Part shown: positions 1-6,912 of the stretch, one piece after another | Layout of the letters: each line of letters opens with the position of its first letter | How positions within the stretch are numbered: position 1 is the stretch's first letter | NCBI GenBank assembly: GCA_947483545.1 | Contig: CANKNP010000123.1 | Location: forward strand, 1 to 13,135 | DNA: 13,135 bases | DNA from: Deltaproteobacteria bacterium | Lineage (GTDB): Bacteria; Myxococcota; UBA796; SXON01 | Reading direction: 5' to 3' | The notes under the pieces: generated by a model | What the model saw: only the letters and a program-made list of their open reading frames with translations | Told to the model about the DNA's origin: nothing | Database searches by the model: none | Position numbers and translations under genes: made by a program

Positions 1-1
1 C

Positions 2-253
2 GACGGACGGCATCTCCGGGACCACGTGGCGTTCGGAGTAGGCCCCGGGCACGTGTACATCGGGGCGGGCGAGCCCTACACGTCCGACTCCAGCGCTGGC
101 CCGGTGACGCGACCAGGTCCGCGGGAGCTCTGGTGTGAAGGCCTACCTCTGTCGGCGGTCCTCTGGTTCAAGGTTGTGGCTTCCGTTCCAGAGCCGCTCG
201 TGCCGTACTTCCAGGCCCGGATGGGCGGCGGGCCCGAATATCCGCTCGGATGA
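2..253 (+). CDS. Possible C-terminal end of a gene entering from the left (partial, doubtful)
   Basis: The frame is open from base 2 to a TGA at 251-253, giving about 83 residues. The first ~37 codons show the strong G/C third-position bias of the real genes here; the bias weakens after about base 115. The translated start is Gly-rich (around GVGPGHVYIGAGEPY) and could be the end of a secreted beta-rich protein, but I recognise no family. It may end earlier through a frameshift, or be chance in GC-rich DNA. No other frame in 1-300 looks better. Confidence 0.25.
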   Translation, partial: DGRHLRDHVAFGVGPGHVYIGAGEPYTSDSSAGPVTRPGPRELWCEGLPLSAVLWFKVVASVPEPLVPYFQARMGGGPEYPLG

Positions 254-302
254 TCGAGGCACCGGGCGTGCGCGCCTCCCCCCGGATGAGGCCCAATGCC
301 GG

Positions 303-436
303 TCACTTAGCGAAGCCCTTGCCGCCACTGGAACTGCGTAAATTCGACGCCGCAAGTTCCCGGCCGAGCAGGCGGTCTGGCTCGTGCTCGGAATGGCGCT
401 TTTCCGTGATCGCTCCATCAACGACGTGGTAGCTTC
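303..436 (+). pseudogene. Remnant of an IS4-type transposase N-terminal domain, with an in-frame stop
   Basis: Reading 303-338 gives SLSEALAATGTA, then TAA at 339-341. The same frame continues as [20 protein letters not shown] followed by [12 protein letters not shown] up to about 438. This matches my memory of the N-terminal domain of IS4-type DDE transposases: 'aLaaTGTA', 'RRRkLPAE', then '[15 protein letters not shown].eVv'. The TAA sits where a sense codon is expected (TCA to TAA is one change). Homology stops where the neighbouring minus-strand gene ends at 437, so the DDE catalytic domain is absent. This is a dead fragment. I could not see its upstream start or terminal inverted repeats. 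The family call rests on pattern memory, not a search. Confidence 0.7.
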
Positions 437-1120
437 TCACCGCCGCGGCCGCCCGCCCTTCGCCGCACACGCCTTCGCCTGCGCCGCAAGCACCAGTTCG
501 TGGGTGCCCTCGTCCGCGTCCCACGAGAACCCCGGCAGCGTCCCACAGGCCGTCGGGTCCCGGGCGACGCGGAAGGCGGTCGCGGCGGAGACCTCGACAC
601 GGGCGGCACCGCGGCAATCGGGATCCGCGCAGTCGGCGCTACCGACGGGCAAGCCAAGCCGGATCCGATTGCGTTGGTAATGCCGCCAGAACAGGAGCCT
701 CGGGCGCTCGTGGCTTTCGCGAACATGCGTCTCGATAGCTGCGTACTGCTCGGTGACCTCCACCACCGGCAGCGCGACGAGGGCGCCGGCCAGACTGCCA
801 AGGATGTGGTCCTGACACTCGGCGTCGAAGGCTGAACGGCCGCAGGCGTCCAAGGCGCCGGCGTAGTCCCCGGAGCGGGCCTGGCGCTCGGCAGCTTCAA
901 ACCAGCATTCGTCGCGCCAGGGAGCGCTCTCAACCTCCCCGCAGCGCGCGAACCATCCCGTTCGGGCGGCGACCGCGGACTGGCAATCGCTGCGCAGCGG
1001 TGCGGTCGAGAGTTCAGCGCAGATCGCCCATCCCGTCGGCCCGTCGTTCGCCTGCAACGCGCGCAGGTAGATCTGGGCGCTTGGCTCTGCGGCGCAAGCG
1101 ATCCAGAAGAGGAGGGTCAC
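437..1120 (-). CDS. Secreted or lipid-anchored Cys-rich protein of unknown function
   Basis: This is a 227-residue protein starting at GTG (1118-1120), preceded by AGGAG on the minus strand (1133-1137). The first residues, [14 protein letters not shown], form a very short hydrophobic leader ending in a cysteine at residue 9; this could be a minimal lipoprotein signal, although -3 is Trp rather than Leu. The body has regularly spaced cysteines (34, 46, 60, 72, 93, 102, 164, 169, 192, 218), several in pairs 9-13 residues apart within predicted helices. One pattern is DAC-x8-EC-x2-H. That suggests a disulphide-stabilised helical-repeat exported protein. The C-terminus is basic (GGRPRR) and abuts the transposase remnant, so the gene may have been shortened by that insertion. 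It is divergent from the S8 protease across 59 bases. No enzymatic motif is visible. Confidence 0.75.
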   Translation of the reverse strand: MTLLFWIACAAEPSAQIYLRALQANDGPTGWAICAELSTAPLRSDCQSAVAARTGWFARCGEVESAPWRDECWFEAAERQARSGDYAGALDACGRSAFDAECQDHILGSLAGALVALPVVEVTEQYAAIETHVRESHERPRLLFWRHYQRNRIRLGLPVGSADCADPDCRGAARVEVSAATAFRVARDPTACGTLPGFSWDADEGTHELVLAAQAKACAAKGGRPRR

Positions 1121-1132
1121 GGGCTGAGCTAT

Positions 1133-1137
1133 CTCCT
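1133..1137 (-). promoter_or_regulatory. Ribosome binding site of the Cys-rich protein gene
   Basis: The plus strand reads ctcct, which is AGGAG on the minus strand, 12 bases before the GTG at 1120. It supports GTG as the start. Confidence 0.5.
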
Positions 1138-1179
1138 GCTCGGTGTCCCGGAGACCAGCGAGGGTGCTACCTTCCCGCC

Positions 1180-2736
1180 ATGCTCCTCGTCGCGCTGCGG
1201 CTCAGCCAGGCAGCTCTGGCCGCGCCGGAGGTGCTCGTCGCCGAGCTGGCGACGCCCCTCGACCGCGACGATCCGCTGCCTTCTTGGATCGTCGCCGAGG
1301 GCTGCACCGTTCAAGCGCGGGCGAGGATGGCGCTCCAGCTTCATTGCCCCGCGCGCCCGGGACCACGCCCGGAGGTCTCGCATCTTCGCGCGCCGGCCTA
1401 CGCAAGCGCCAAGGGGCTGGTCACGAGCGAGGGGCATGGCATGACGGTCCCGACATCCTGGGCGGAGGCCGGCATCACAGGAGCACGTGTACACATCGGC
1501 ATCCTGGACGTAGGGTTCTCCGGCTACGAGGATCTCCTGGGCACCGAGCTGCCCGACGACGTGGCCACGGACTTCACCCACGGGAGCCCCGAAGGGAGCA
1601 CGCACGGCGCGGCTGTCGCCGAGGTGATCCACGACTTCGCGCCCGACGCCACGCTCCACCTGGTCTCGTTCTCGACCGACGTGGAGTTCGCCGCGGGGGT
1701 GGAGACCCTCGTTGCGGAGGGGGTGGACGTGATCAACGGCAGCATCGGGTTCGACAACGTCTGGCCGGCCGACGGCACCTCGATCGCGAGCCAGGCGGTG
1801 GACGGCGCGCGCGATGCGGGCGTGATCTACGTCGCCGCAGCGGGCAACGAGAACGACAAGTACGTGATCGGGTCCGTAAGCCCAGGCCTGAATGGCCTTG
1901 TGCTTTTGAACAGCGCGCCGTTTCAAACGGTCTGGACCCGCAGCGGCCAAGCGTACGTCAGCCTGCGGTGGAGCGAGCCGTTCGGGGCGGCGGGCACGGA
2001 TCTGAACCTGCACCTGGTGGACGGCGACGGGGCGGTCTGCGCCAGCTCGGTCCGGGCCCAACCTGGGAACGGCGATCCCTACGAGGAGATCTCGACGATC
2101 GACTGCGAAGGAGCGTCGGTTCGCACGGTGCTGACCGGAGGCCCCACCCCGTTGCTCGATGGACTGACGGCTTGGCTCTACAGCCCCTATGGCGTCGCCG
2201 ATCCGACGGGGTCCAACAACCTGACGCTGCCCGGCGACGCCGATGGCGCCTTCACCGTCGGGGCCTACACCGTAGACGGAGAGGTGCCCGAGTGGTCGAG
2301 CCGCGGACCGACGGACGATGGTCGCCAGAAGCCCGACGTGGTCGGCCCCACCGGGGTCTCCACGGTCACGTTCGGGGCCGAGGGCTTCGACGGCACCAGC
2401 GCCTCGGCGCCCCACGGCGCGGGCCTCGCAGCGCTCTGGCTCGACGCCACCCACCTGTGGTTCGAGCCAGAGCGATTCCGAACCTGGGCCACCGATGGCG
2501 CCATCGATCTCGACGTGGTCGGCGTGGATGCGGCGTCGGGGGCCGGCGCGCTCTACGCCGGGGACGTGCCGGACCGCCACTGCGGCTGTGGGTCGAGATC
2601 CAGGAACAGCCCGTTCGTCTGGATCCTGGGCCTCATCGCGGCCCGCCGCGTGAGACGAACGGAGGCCCGCCAAAACTCTCATGAGGCAACCAGGCGCGCC
2701 AGACCGGCCGCGGCCACAGTGAAAACGAGCCCGTGA
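1180..2736 (+). CDS. Subtilisin-like S8 serine protease with an inserted beta domain and MYXO-CTERM-like tail
   Basis: A secreted endopeptidase of 518 residues. I chose ATG at 1180 because MLLVALRLSQAALAAPE is a signal-like leader with an A-x-A cleavage site; the upstream extension to 1000 is Arg-rich and antisense to the neighbouring gene. The catalytic residues appear in S8 order: Asp110 (GILDVG), His142 (STHGAA), oxyanion Asn223 (AAAGNEN) and Ser407 (GTSASAPHG). Asn-to-Ser is 184 residues, against about 66 in subtilisin. The excess (about 239-345) is an inserted beta domain with TDLNLHLVDGDG, resembling the C-terminus of the next gene's product. At 468-493 there is Cys-Gly-Cys, a short hydrophobic stretch (FVWILGLIAA) and RRVRR, like the MYXO-CTERM sorting signal, although 25 polar residues follow. 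The substrate is unknown; cell-surface retention is inferred. Confidence 0.92.
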   Translation: MLLVALRLSQAALAAPEVLVAELATPLDRDDPLPSWIVAEGCTVQARARMALQLHCPARPGPRPEVSHLRAPAYASAKGLVTSEGHGMTVPTSWAEAGITGARVHIGILDVGFSGYEDLLGTELPDDVATDFTHGSPEGSTHGAAVAEVIHDFAPDATLHLVSFSTDVEFAAGVETLVAEGVDVINGSIGFDNVWPADGTSIASQAVDGARDAGVIYVAAAGNENDKYVIGSVSPGLNGLVLLNSAPFQTVWTRSGQAYVSLRWSEPFGAAGTDLNLHLVDGDGAVCASSVRAQPGNGDPYEEISTIDCEGASVRTVLTGGPTPLLDGLTAWLYSPYGVADPTGSNNLTLPGDADGAFTVGAYTVDGEVPEWSSRGPTDDGRQKPDVVGPTGVSTVTFGAEGFDGTSASAPHGAGLAALWLDATHLWFEPERFRTWATDGAIDLDVVGVDAASGAGALYAGDVPDRHCGCGSRSRNSPFVWILGLIAARRVRRTEARQNSHEATRRARPAAATVKTSP

Positions 2737-2769
2737 ATGTGGGCGTTCTTCGGGCTAAGGGCCCGTGTG

Positions 2770-2791
2770 CCCCACGCGCGAACGCGGGGGG
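2770..2791 (+). other. GC-rich hairpin between the protease and lipoprotein genes
   Basis: CCCC (2770-2773) pairs with GGGG (2788-2791) and CGCG (2775-2778) pairs with CGCG (2783-2786). There is one A/G mismatch and a CGAA tetraloop. No T-run follows, so it is not a classic terminator. It lies 17 bases before the next ATG and just before the ribosome binding site, so it might slow read-through or mask translation of the lipoprotein gene. Confidence 0.35.
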
Positions 2792-2792
2792 C

Positions 2793-2797
2793 GGGAG
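2793..2797 (+). promoter_or_regulatory. Ribosome binding site deciding the lipoprotein start
   Basis: GGGAG ends 10 bases before the ATG at 2808. It favours that start over the GTG at 2733, whose extra 25 residues (Arg/Gly/Ala-rich) would bury the lipobox. Confidence 0.5.
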
Positions 2798-2807
2798 AAT
2801 CTGCGAC

Positions 2808-3941
2808 ATGTTCCTGTGGCTGCTCGGCTGCACCGATCCCCTCGTGGAGGGGTATTTCCTGGTGGTCTCCGGCCAAGTTGTGGACGAGGCGGCCGACGGC
2901 ATCGGCGGGGCCACCGTGCGGCTCGGCACCGGCGACCCCGCGGAGGTCGTCGCGATCACGCAAGCCGACGCCGATGGCGAGTGGTCCATCCCTCTGGTGG
3001 GCACCGAGTTGCTTGGAAACGAGCTGCGCGCGCTCTACGACGCGCCGGGGATGACCCAGGCCAGCGCCCGCTACAGCGTGAACCTGCGCAGCCCGACCGT
3101 GACGGGCCTCGATCCCGGGCCCTGGCAGACCTGGCAGGCAGCCGAGCGGCGTTTGCCATCCATGGCGCTCGCTGAAGACGTCGAGGTCGGGCGGGCGGAC
3201 GCGACCGTGGTGGACGCCCTCGGCGAGCCAGTGATCGGCGCGCTCGTCGAGCTGCGGCGAGGCTGGAACGCCGCCGCGTCGGATCCCGTTCTGATCGTGG
3301 CGACAACCGACGAGGATGGCCGCTTCGCGTTGGCCGACGCCCCCGGCTGGTGGACCGTGAGCGTGCCTGCGGGCGCGAGCTGGGGCGCGTCCCGGTTCGG
3401 CCTCTACGCCCGGGTTGCAGGGGAGCCGGAGGGCACGATCGGGGTGGTCCCAGGGCTGACCCCAGGCTGGCTGACGCTGTCCTTGACGTGGGGCTCCCAC
3501 CCGCTGGATCTGGACCTGCACCTGACGTCGCCGTTGCGGGGTGGCCAGAACGGGCAAGACGGCACGGGGGACTTTCACGTCTGGTCGCAGAACCCCCGGC
3601 ATCCGGAGAACGACATCGCCGAGGCCGAGGTCGAGCTCACGCGGATGGACGACGACGGCGGCGGGCCCGAGATCATCGAGGTGGTCGAGCCCCCGGACGA
3701 AGGCGAAACGCGCGTGAGCGTGATGGACAACGACAACGTGTCGGACGGCGCCTCGACCCAGTTGACGCGCAGCGGCGCGCAAGTCCAAGTCTGGCTGGTG
3801 GACCAGGAGCCGGCGTACTTCACGATATCGCCGGGCGAAGTGGCGACGATGTGGAGGCCGGTCGAGATCGAGACGGACGTGACCTACGCGGTGGAGGGGT
3901 ACAGCACGGGGGTGGATCCGACGGATGGGTCGGCGTTTTGA
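2808..3941 (+). CDS. Lipoprotein with two carboxypeptidase-regulatory-like repeats and a YfaP-like C-terminal domain
   Basis: This is a 377-residue protein. MFLWLLGCTDP gives a minimal lipobox (LLGC, Cys8), so an outer-membrane lipoprotein is expected. Two beta-sandwich repeats follow. Residues about 18-65 (VVSGQVVDE...ATVRLG...DADGEWSIPL) and about 129-190 (DATVVDALGEPVIGALVELR...DEDGRFALADAPGWWTVSV) show the pattern of carboxypeptidase-regulatory-like folds. The C-terminal part (about 220-365) has LTLSLTWGSHPLDLDLHLTSP, then FHVWSQNP, an acidic DDDGGGPEII motif and VSVMDNDN. This matches the 'LxWxxxPxDLDxHL' beta domain seen in YfaP-type and other surface proteins. The same signature occurs in the insertion of the adjacent protease, and the two genes are 71 bases apart on one strand. 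They may act together at the cell surface. No catalytic motif is seen. Confidence 0.87.
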   Translation: MFLWLLGCTDPLVEGYFLVVSGQVVDEAADGIGGATVRLGTGDPAEVVAITQADADGEWSIPLVGTELLGNELRALYDAPGMTQASARYSVNLRSPTVTGLDPGPWQTWQAAERRLPSMALAEDVEVGRADATVVDALGEPVIGALVELRRGWNAAASDPVLIVATTDEDGRFALADAPGWWTVSVPAGASWGASRFGLYARVAGEPEGTIGVVPGLTPGWLTLSLTWGSHPLDLDLHLTSPLRGGQNGQDGTGDFHVWSQNPRHPENDIAEAEVELTRMDDDGGGPEIIEVVEPPDEGETRVSVMDNDNVSDGASTQLTRSGAQVQVWLVDQEPAYFTISPGEVATMWRPVEIETDVTYAVEGYSTGVDPTDGSAF

Positions 3942-4166
3942 GCGAGCGACGGTGGTGGGGTGCGGGCGGGCTCCATTCCCGAGCGGCGGCGCCCACATCG
4001 CGGTGAACCGCCCGTGGCGCCAGATGCCCGACGCGGTCCGGCCGCGCGTTCATCATCGACGGGAGGCGTAGGCTAACCGATACTCCAAATACTCTAAAGA
4101 TCAGTCCGCAACGTGGCGATCGAGCCCTCGCCGCGATAGCCGCGGCCCCCTCCGAGTAGCAGATTC
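3942..4166. other. Intergenic gap with a local A/T-rich patch
   Basis: No gene is supported in these 225 bases. Most is GC-rich, but about 4072-4104 is an A/T-rich patch (gatactccaaatactctaaa) unlike its surroundings. It lies about 65 bases before the 371-residue gene and could hold the promoter for that gene and tdk. I cannot define -35/-10 boxes with confidence. Confidence 0.3.
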
Positions 4167-5282
4167 ATGGAGCTCTATCCCGAGCGGTTGGTGACCGATC
4201 TGGAGCGCCTTCCAGGCGCGAATCACAGCTACTTGAAGCAGGTCTGCTCGCCCGATGCCGTGGTCTTGCGAGGCCGGCTTCAGCGGGCGGTCGCCCGCGG
4301 AAGTGAACTGCACCGGGACAGAGCGGTAGAGCTGCTCTCCTCGCTGGACAACCGCCGCTTCTTTCAGGGGTTCGCGGAGCTGTCGACCCTCGGGCTGCTT
4401 CGGCCGGCCGGGTGGACGCTGCAGCGCCTGCACGCCCCTGGGCCCCGGCTCGAAGTCCGCTCGCCCGCCGGAGCCGCCTGGGTGCTGGGCGTGCTGGCGT
4501 TCCTTCACCAGACCCGACCGGGCGGCGAGGCCTCAAGCCGGATGACGCTGCGAAACGGCCTGGGGCAAGTTCAGGGAAAACACCGGTTCAGCGTGCTCAT
4601 TCGGCGTTGGTTGCCGCATGACTTCGACGCTGAGCCCGTCCGCAAGGCGATCGAGGCCTGGCTGGGGCAAGTGGCCCAGAACCGCTGGGAAGGGCGGTAT
4701 GCCGCCTACGAGGACGAGCGCGTCGCGCTTGAGTTTTGCCTCACCGGCGAAAAGGTCCGCAAGGGCGAGCCGCTCGTCGCGCAGATCCTCGGGCCGTTCC
4801 TCGCGAACCGCACATTGGAGGCCATCGAGCCACGGATCGTGCGAGAGCTGGACCGTCACAACGCCTCTGCGCTGCGCGACACGCCGATGATCCTCACCTG
4901 CGTCGCGGACCAACCGTGGGCGTTGCCCCCCGGCTATGCGCGGGACTTCCTCTACGGTCGGCCCCGCGCGATGCTGGGCGGCAGCGCTGGCGAGACGGTC
5001 ACGCTGTTCTCCCCCACCGGCTCTGTCGCCGTGTTTCGCGACCCCACGTACCGCAACGTCGGGGCCGTGCTCCTTGTGGACCGCAAGCCGAGCGAGCCGG
5101 GGGCGATCACCGTTCGGGCGTGGCTCAACCCTTGGGCCGACCGCCAACTCCAGGCGAGCGACCTCGGGATTCGATGCTTCGGCGAGGACAAGACCTTGTC
5201 GTCCACCCTGACCACCGAGTGGCACGAGCCCGTCCGGGCGTTGACCTGGCAGGGCACGACCGAGCGCGTGGAGCTCGGGTGA
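4167..5282 (+). CDS. Conserved-looking protein of unknown function, translationally coupled to thymidine kinase
   Basis: This is a 371-residue protein starting at ATG (4167), with codon bias matching the real genes. I do not recognise the family. It has no signal peptide or membrane segment and looks cytosolic. The first ~230 residues are mainly helical and basic (LKQVCSPDAVVLRGRLQRAV; an AAWVLGVLAFLHQ helix at 103-115; WLGQVAQNRWEGRYAAYEDERVALEF at 165-190). The C-terminal ~130 residues look alpha/beta: a buried strand MILTCVADQPWALP (241-254), then RDFLYGRPRAML (259-270), FRDPTYRNVGAVLLVDRK (290-307) and ITVRAWLNPWA (314-324). Its stop overlaps the tdk start by 4 bases (GTGA), so the two are probably co-translated. 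A PD-(D/E)XK-like nuclease fold could be tested for the C-terminal half, but I cannot point to the catalytic residues. Confidence 0.8.
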   Translation: MELYPERLVTDLERLPGANHSYLKQVCSPDAVVLRGRLQRAVARGSELHRDRAVELLSSLDNRRFFQGFAELSTLGLLRPAGWTLQRLHAPGPRLEVRSPAGAAWVLGVLAFLHQTRPGGEASSRMTLRNGLGQVQGKHRFSVLIRRWLPHDFDAEPVRKAIEAWLGQVAQNRWEGRYAAYEDERVALEFCLTGEKVRKGEPLVAQILGPFLANRTLEAIEPRIVRELDRHNASALRDTPMILTCVADQPWALPPGYARDFLYGRPRAMLGGSAGETVTLFSPTGSVAVFRDPTYRNVGAVLLVDRKPSEPGAITVRAWLNPWADRQLQASDLGIRCFGEDKTLSSTLTTEWHEPVRALTWQGTTERVELG

Positions 5283-5905
5283 ACCCGCACGCCCCACATC
5301 TCCAGCCCCGCGACATCGGCTGGATCGAGGTGGTCACCGGCTGCATGTTCTCCGGCAAGACGGAGGAGATGATCCGCCGCCTTCGACGGGCGCAGTACGC
5401 CCGCCAGAACGTCGTGGTGTTCAAGCCCGCCATCGACCAGCGCTACTCGCTGGATCGCGTGGATTCCCACTCGGGCCTGCACATCCCAAGCTACCGCGTG
5501 GACAAGGCCACCGACATCTTGGACCTCGTGGCCGACGCGCGCGTGGTCGGGATCGACGAGGGTCAGTTCCTGGGGATGGAGCTGGTGGGGGTGTGTGAGC
5601 AGTTGGCGAACGAGGGCCGGCGTGTGATCGTGGCCGGGCTCGATCAGGACTACATGGGTCGGCCCTTCGAGCCGATCCCCCAGCTGCTGGCCGTCGCAGA
5701 GTACATCACCAAGAACCTCGCTATTTGCGTCGTCTGCGGCAACCCTGCGGACCGCAGCCAGCGGGTGGTGAACCGGGACGTGCGGGTCCTGGTCGGCGAG
5801 GCGGACGCCTACGAGGCGCGGTGCCGCTTGCACTGGGATCCGCACAACTTCGACCCGGTGCAGGAGCCGTTGTTGTTGGGGAAGAACCTGGCAGAGCGGG
5901 GGTAG
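5279..5905 (+). CDS. tdk: Thymidine kinase (type II)
   Basis: Phosphorylates thymidine (and deoxyuridine) to the monophosphate with ATP in the cytosolic pyrimidine salvage pathway. The 208-residue length is typical. Motifs in order: P-loop GCMFSGKT (21-28); DEGQF (93-97) with the catalytic Glu94; the lid/structural zinc site Cys150-x2-Cys153 with Cys182-x2-His185 (RCRLH); and the substrate lid SQRVVNRD (160-167). The GCMFSGKTEEM P-loop resembles the Gram-positive/Bacteroidetes style more than the E. coli MNAGKS style. I chose GTG at 5279 because it overlaps the upstream stop (GTGA) and leaves ~15 residues before the first strand; the next in-frame Met lies inside the P-loop. It converges with the protease gene on the other strand, 26 bases away. 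Confidence 0.96.
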   Translation: MNPHAPHLQPRDIGWIEVVTGCMFSGKTEEMIRRLRRAQYARQNVVVFKPAIDQRYSLDRVDSHSGLHIPSYRVDKATDILDLVADARVVGIDEGQFLGMELVGVCEQLANEGRRVIVAGLDQDYMGRPFEPIPQLLAVAEYITKNLAICVVCGNPADRSQRVVNRDVRVLVGEADAYEARCRLHWDPHNFDPVQEPLLLGKNLAERG

Positions 5906-5924
5906 TTCAGCGCCGATACCCGGC

Positions 5925-5946
5925 ATTGGGGTCAGAAAACCCCAAT
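5925..5946. terminator. Candidate bidirectional hairpin between convergent genes
   Basis: ATTGGGG (5925-5931) pairs perfectly with CCCCAAT (5940-5946) around an 8-base loop (TCAGAAAA). It covers the stop codon of the minus-strand protease (5932-5934) and lies 19 bases after the tdk stop. There is no strong T-run on either side, so this is a weak terminator call based on placement and symmetry. Confidence 0.4.
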
Positions 5947-6912
5947 CTTCCCCGGCCAGCCGAGCCCCACGGTCACCGCGACACCCCCATCCAAGCGCAG
6001 CCAGCCGCCCAGGCTGACCTGGTTGAACCCCACGCGCGCCCCCACCCCCGGGTCGATCACCCCGCCGACCCAGGCGCCATCGGCGTCTGCTGCCCCGCTC
6101 CAGTGGATTTGCGGCCCGGCCTCCAGCACTGCCGTGAGCGATCCCCGTCCGAATCGTTGGCGCACCGTGACGTCCAATGAGGCGTGGGCCGCCCAATCCT
6201 CCTCGGGCGCCAACCCGAGCGCGGCGGTGACCACCAGGCGGTCCCGAACGCCGAGCCAGACCTGCCCCCCGCCCCACACGCTCTGCTCCGCCATGAGCGA
6301 GAGGCCAACGCCATAGCTCCCGCCCACCGCCGGCCCGACCACCCCCTCGGGTTCAACCCGCCCCATCAGCGCGAGCACGTTCCCCGCGGTGCTCACGAAC
6401 GCCAGGTTGTCCGCCCGCAGCTTTCGAGAGACGACGCCGATCAGCCTGCCCTCCCCATCCACCAGCGGGCCGCCGGAATTTCCCGGGTTGAGCGCAGCGT
6501 CGGTCTGGATCAGGTGTCCACCGGACGCGGAGACCACCCCGTGGGACACGCTCCACTCCAACAGACCCGCGAGTTTTCCGCCGGCCAGCAGCCCAAAAGG
6601 GTGGCCGAGGCCCCAGGCTTCTTCGCCCTGCAGAGCCGGACCCTCGCGCACCTCCAAGGTCGGAAACGGTTCGCCTTCCACCTCGATCAACGCGAGATCA
6701 TCGCCGGGGGAGCGCGCCACGACGCGCCCCCTGGCCTCGCGCCCATCCCGCCAACGCAACAGCGGCCGACCGCCGTCCGCCACGCAGTGGTAGGCGGTGA
6801 CCAGGTACGCTCGCGGCCCGTCCGACACCCCTGCCCCCGCGCAGTAGGAAGCTCCCGTTTGCACGACCACGACGGCGTCCAACGACGCTTGGAGCACGAC
6901 CCCGTCGATCAC
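5932..6912 (-). CDS. Trypsin-like serine protease fused to a beta-barrel-like C-terminal region
   Basis: This is a 326-residue protein. I chose GTG at 6912 because it overlaps the acyltransferase stop by 4 bases (GTGA); the longer ORF from 7170 is the acyltransferase gene out of frame. Residues ~5-185 form an S1/HtrA-style protease: His42 (VTAYHCV), Asp72 (GDDLALIEV), a GLGHPFG loop, ALNPGNSGGPL with Ser146, then LIGVVSRK. No PDZ domain follows. Residues ~196-326 instead show short alternating, Gly- and aromatic-rich strands (GVGLSLMAEQ, GQVWLGV, LVVTAALGL, ASLDVTVRQRF, LTAVLEAGPQIHW, GVGARVGFNQVSLGGWLRL, VAVTVGLGW) and end in Phe, as outer-membrane barrels do. No signal peptide is visible, which conflicts with an outer-membrane location. 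The activity call is firm; the barrel is inference. Confidence 0.88.
   Translation of the reverse strand: MIDGVVLQASLDAVVVVQTGASYCAGAGVSDGPRAYLVTAYHCVADGGRPLLRWRDGREARGRVVARSPGDDLALIEVEGEPFPTLEVREGPALQGEEAWGLGHPFGLLAGGKLAGLLEWSVSHGVVSASGGHLIQTDAALNPGNSGGPLVDGEGRLIGVVSRKLRADNLAFVSTAGNVLALMGRVEPEGVVGPAVGGSYGVGLSLMAEQSVWGGGQVWLGVRDRLVVTAALGLAPEEDWAAHASLDVTVRQRFGRGSLTAVLEAGPQIHWSGAADADGAWVGGVIDPGVGARVGFNQVSLGGWLRLDGGVAVTVGLGWPGKIGVF

Noticed and set aside
1129..2682. A 517-codon minus-strand open frame
   Set aside because: Antisense to the S8 protease, whose catalytic triad is intact; Arg/Gly-rich translation without domains.
1143..2684. A 513-codon plus-strand open frame in another phase
   Set aside because: Alternative frame of the protease gene with extreme Arg content; no start signal or motif.
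2679..3998. A 439-codon minus-strand open frame
   Set aside because: Antisense to the lipoprotein gene, which has a lipobox and recognisable repeats.
4952..6277. A 441-codon minus-strand open frame spanning the convergent junction
   Set aside because: It is antisense to tdk and out of frame with the protease gene; no motif.
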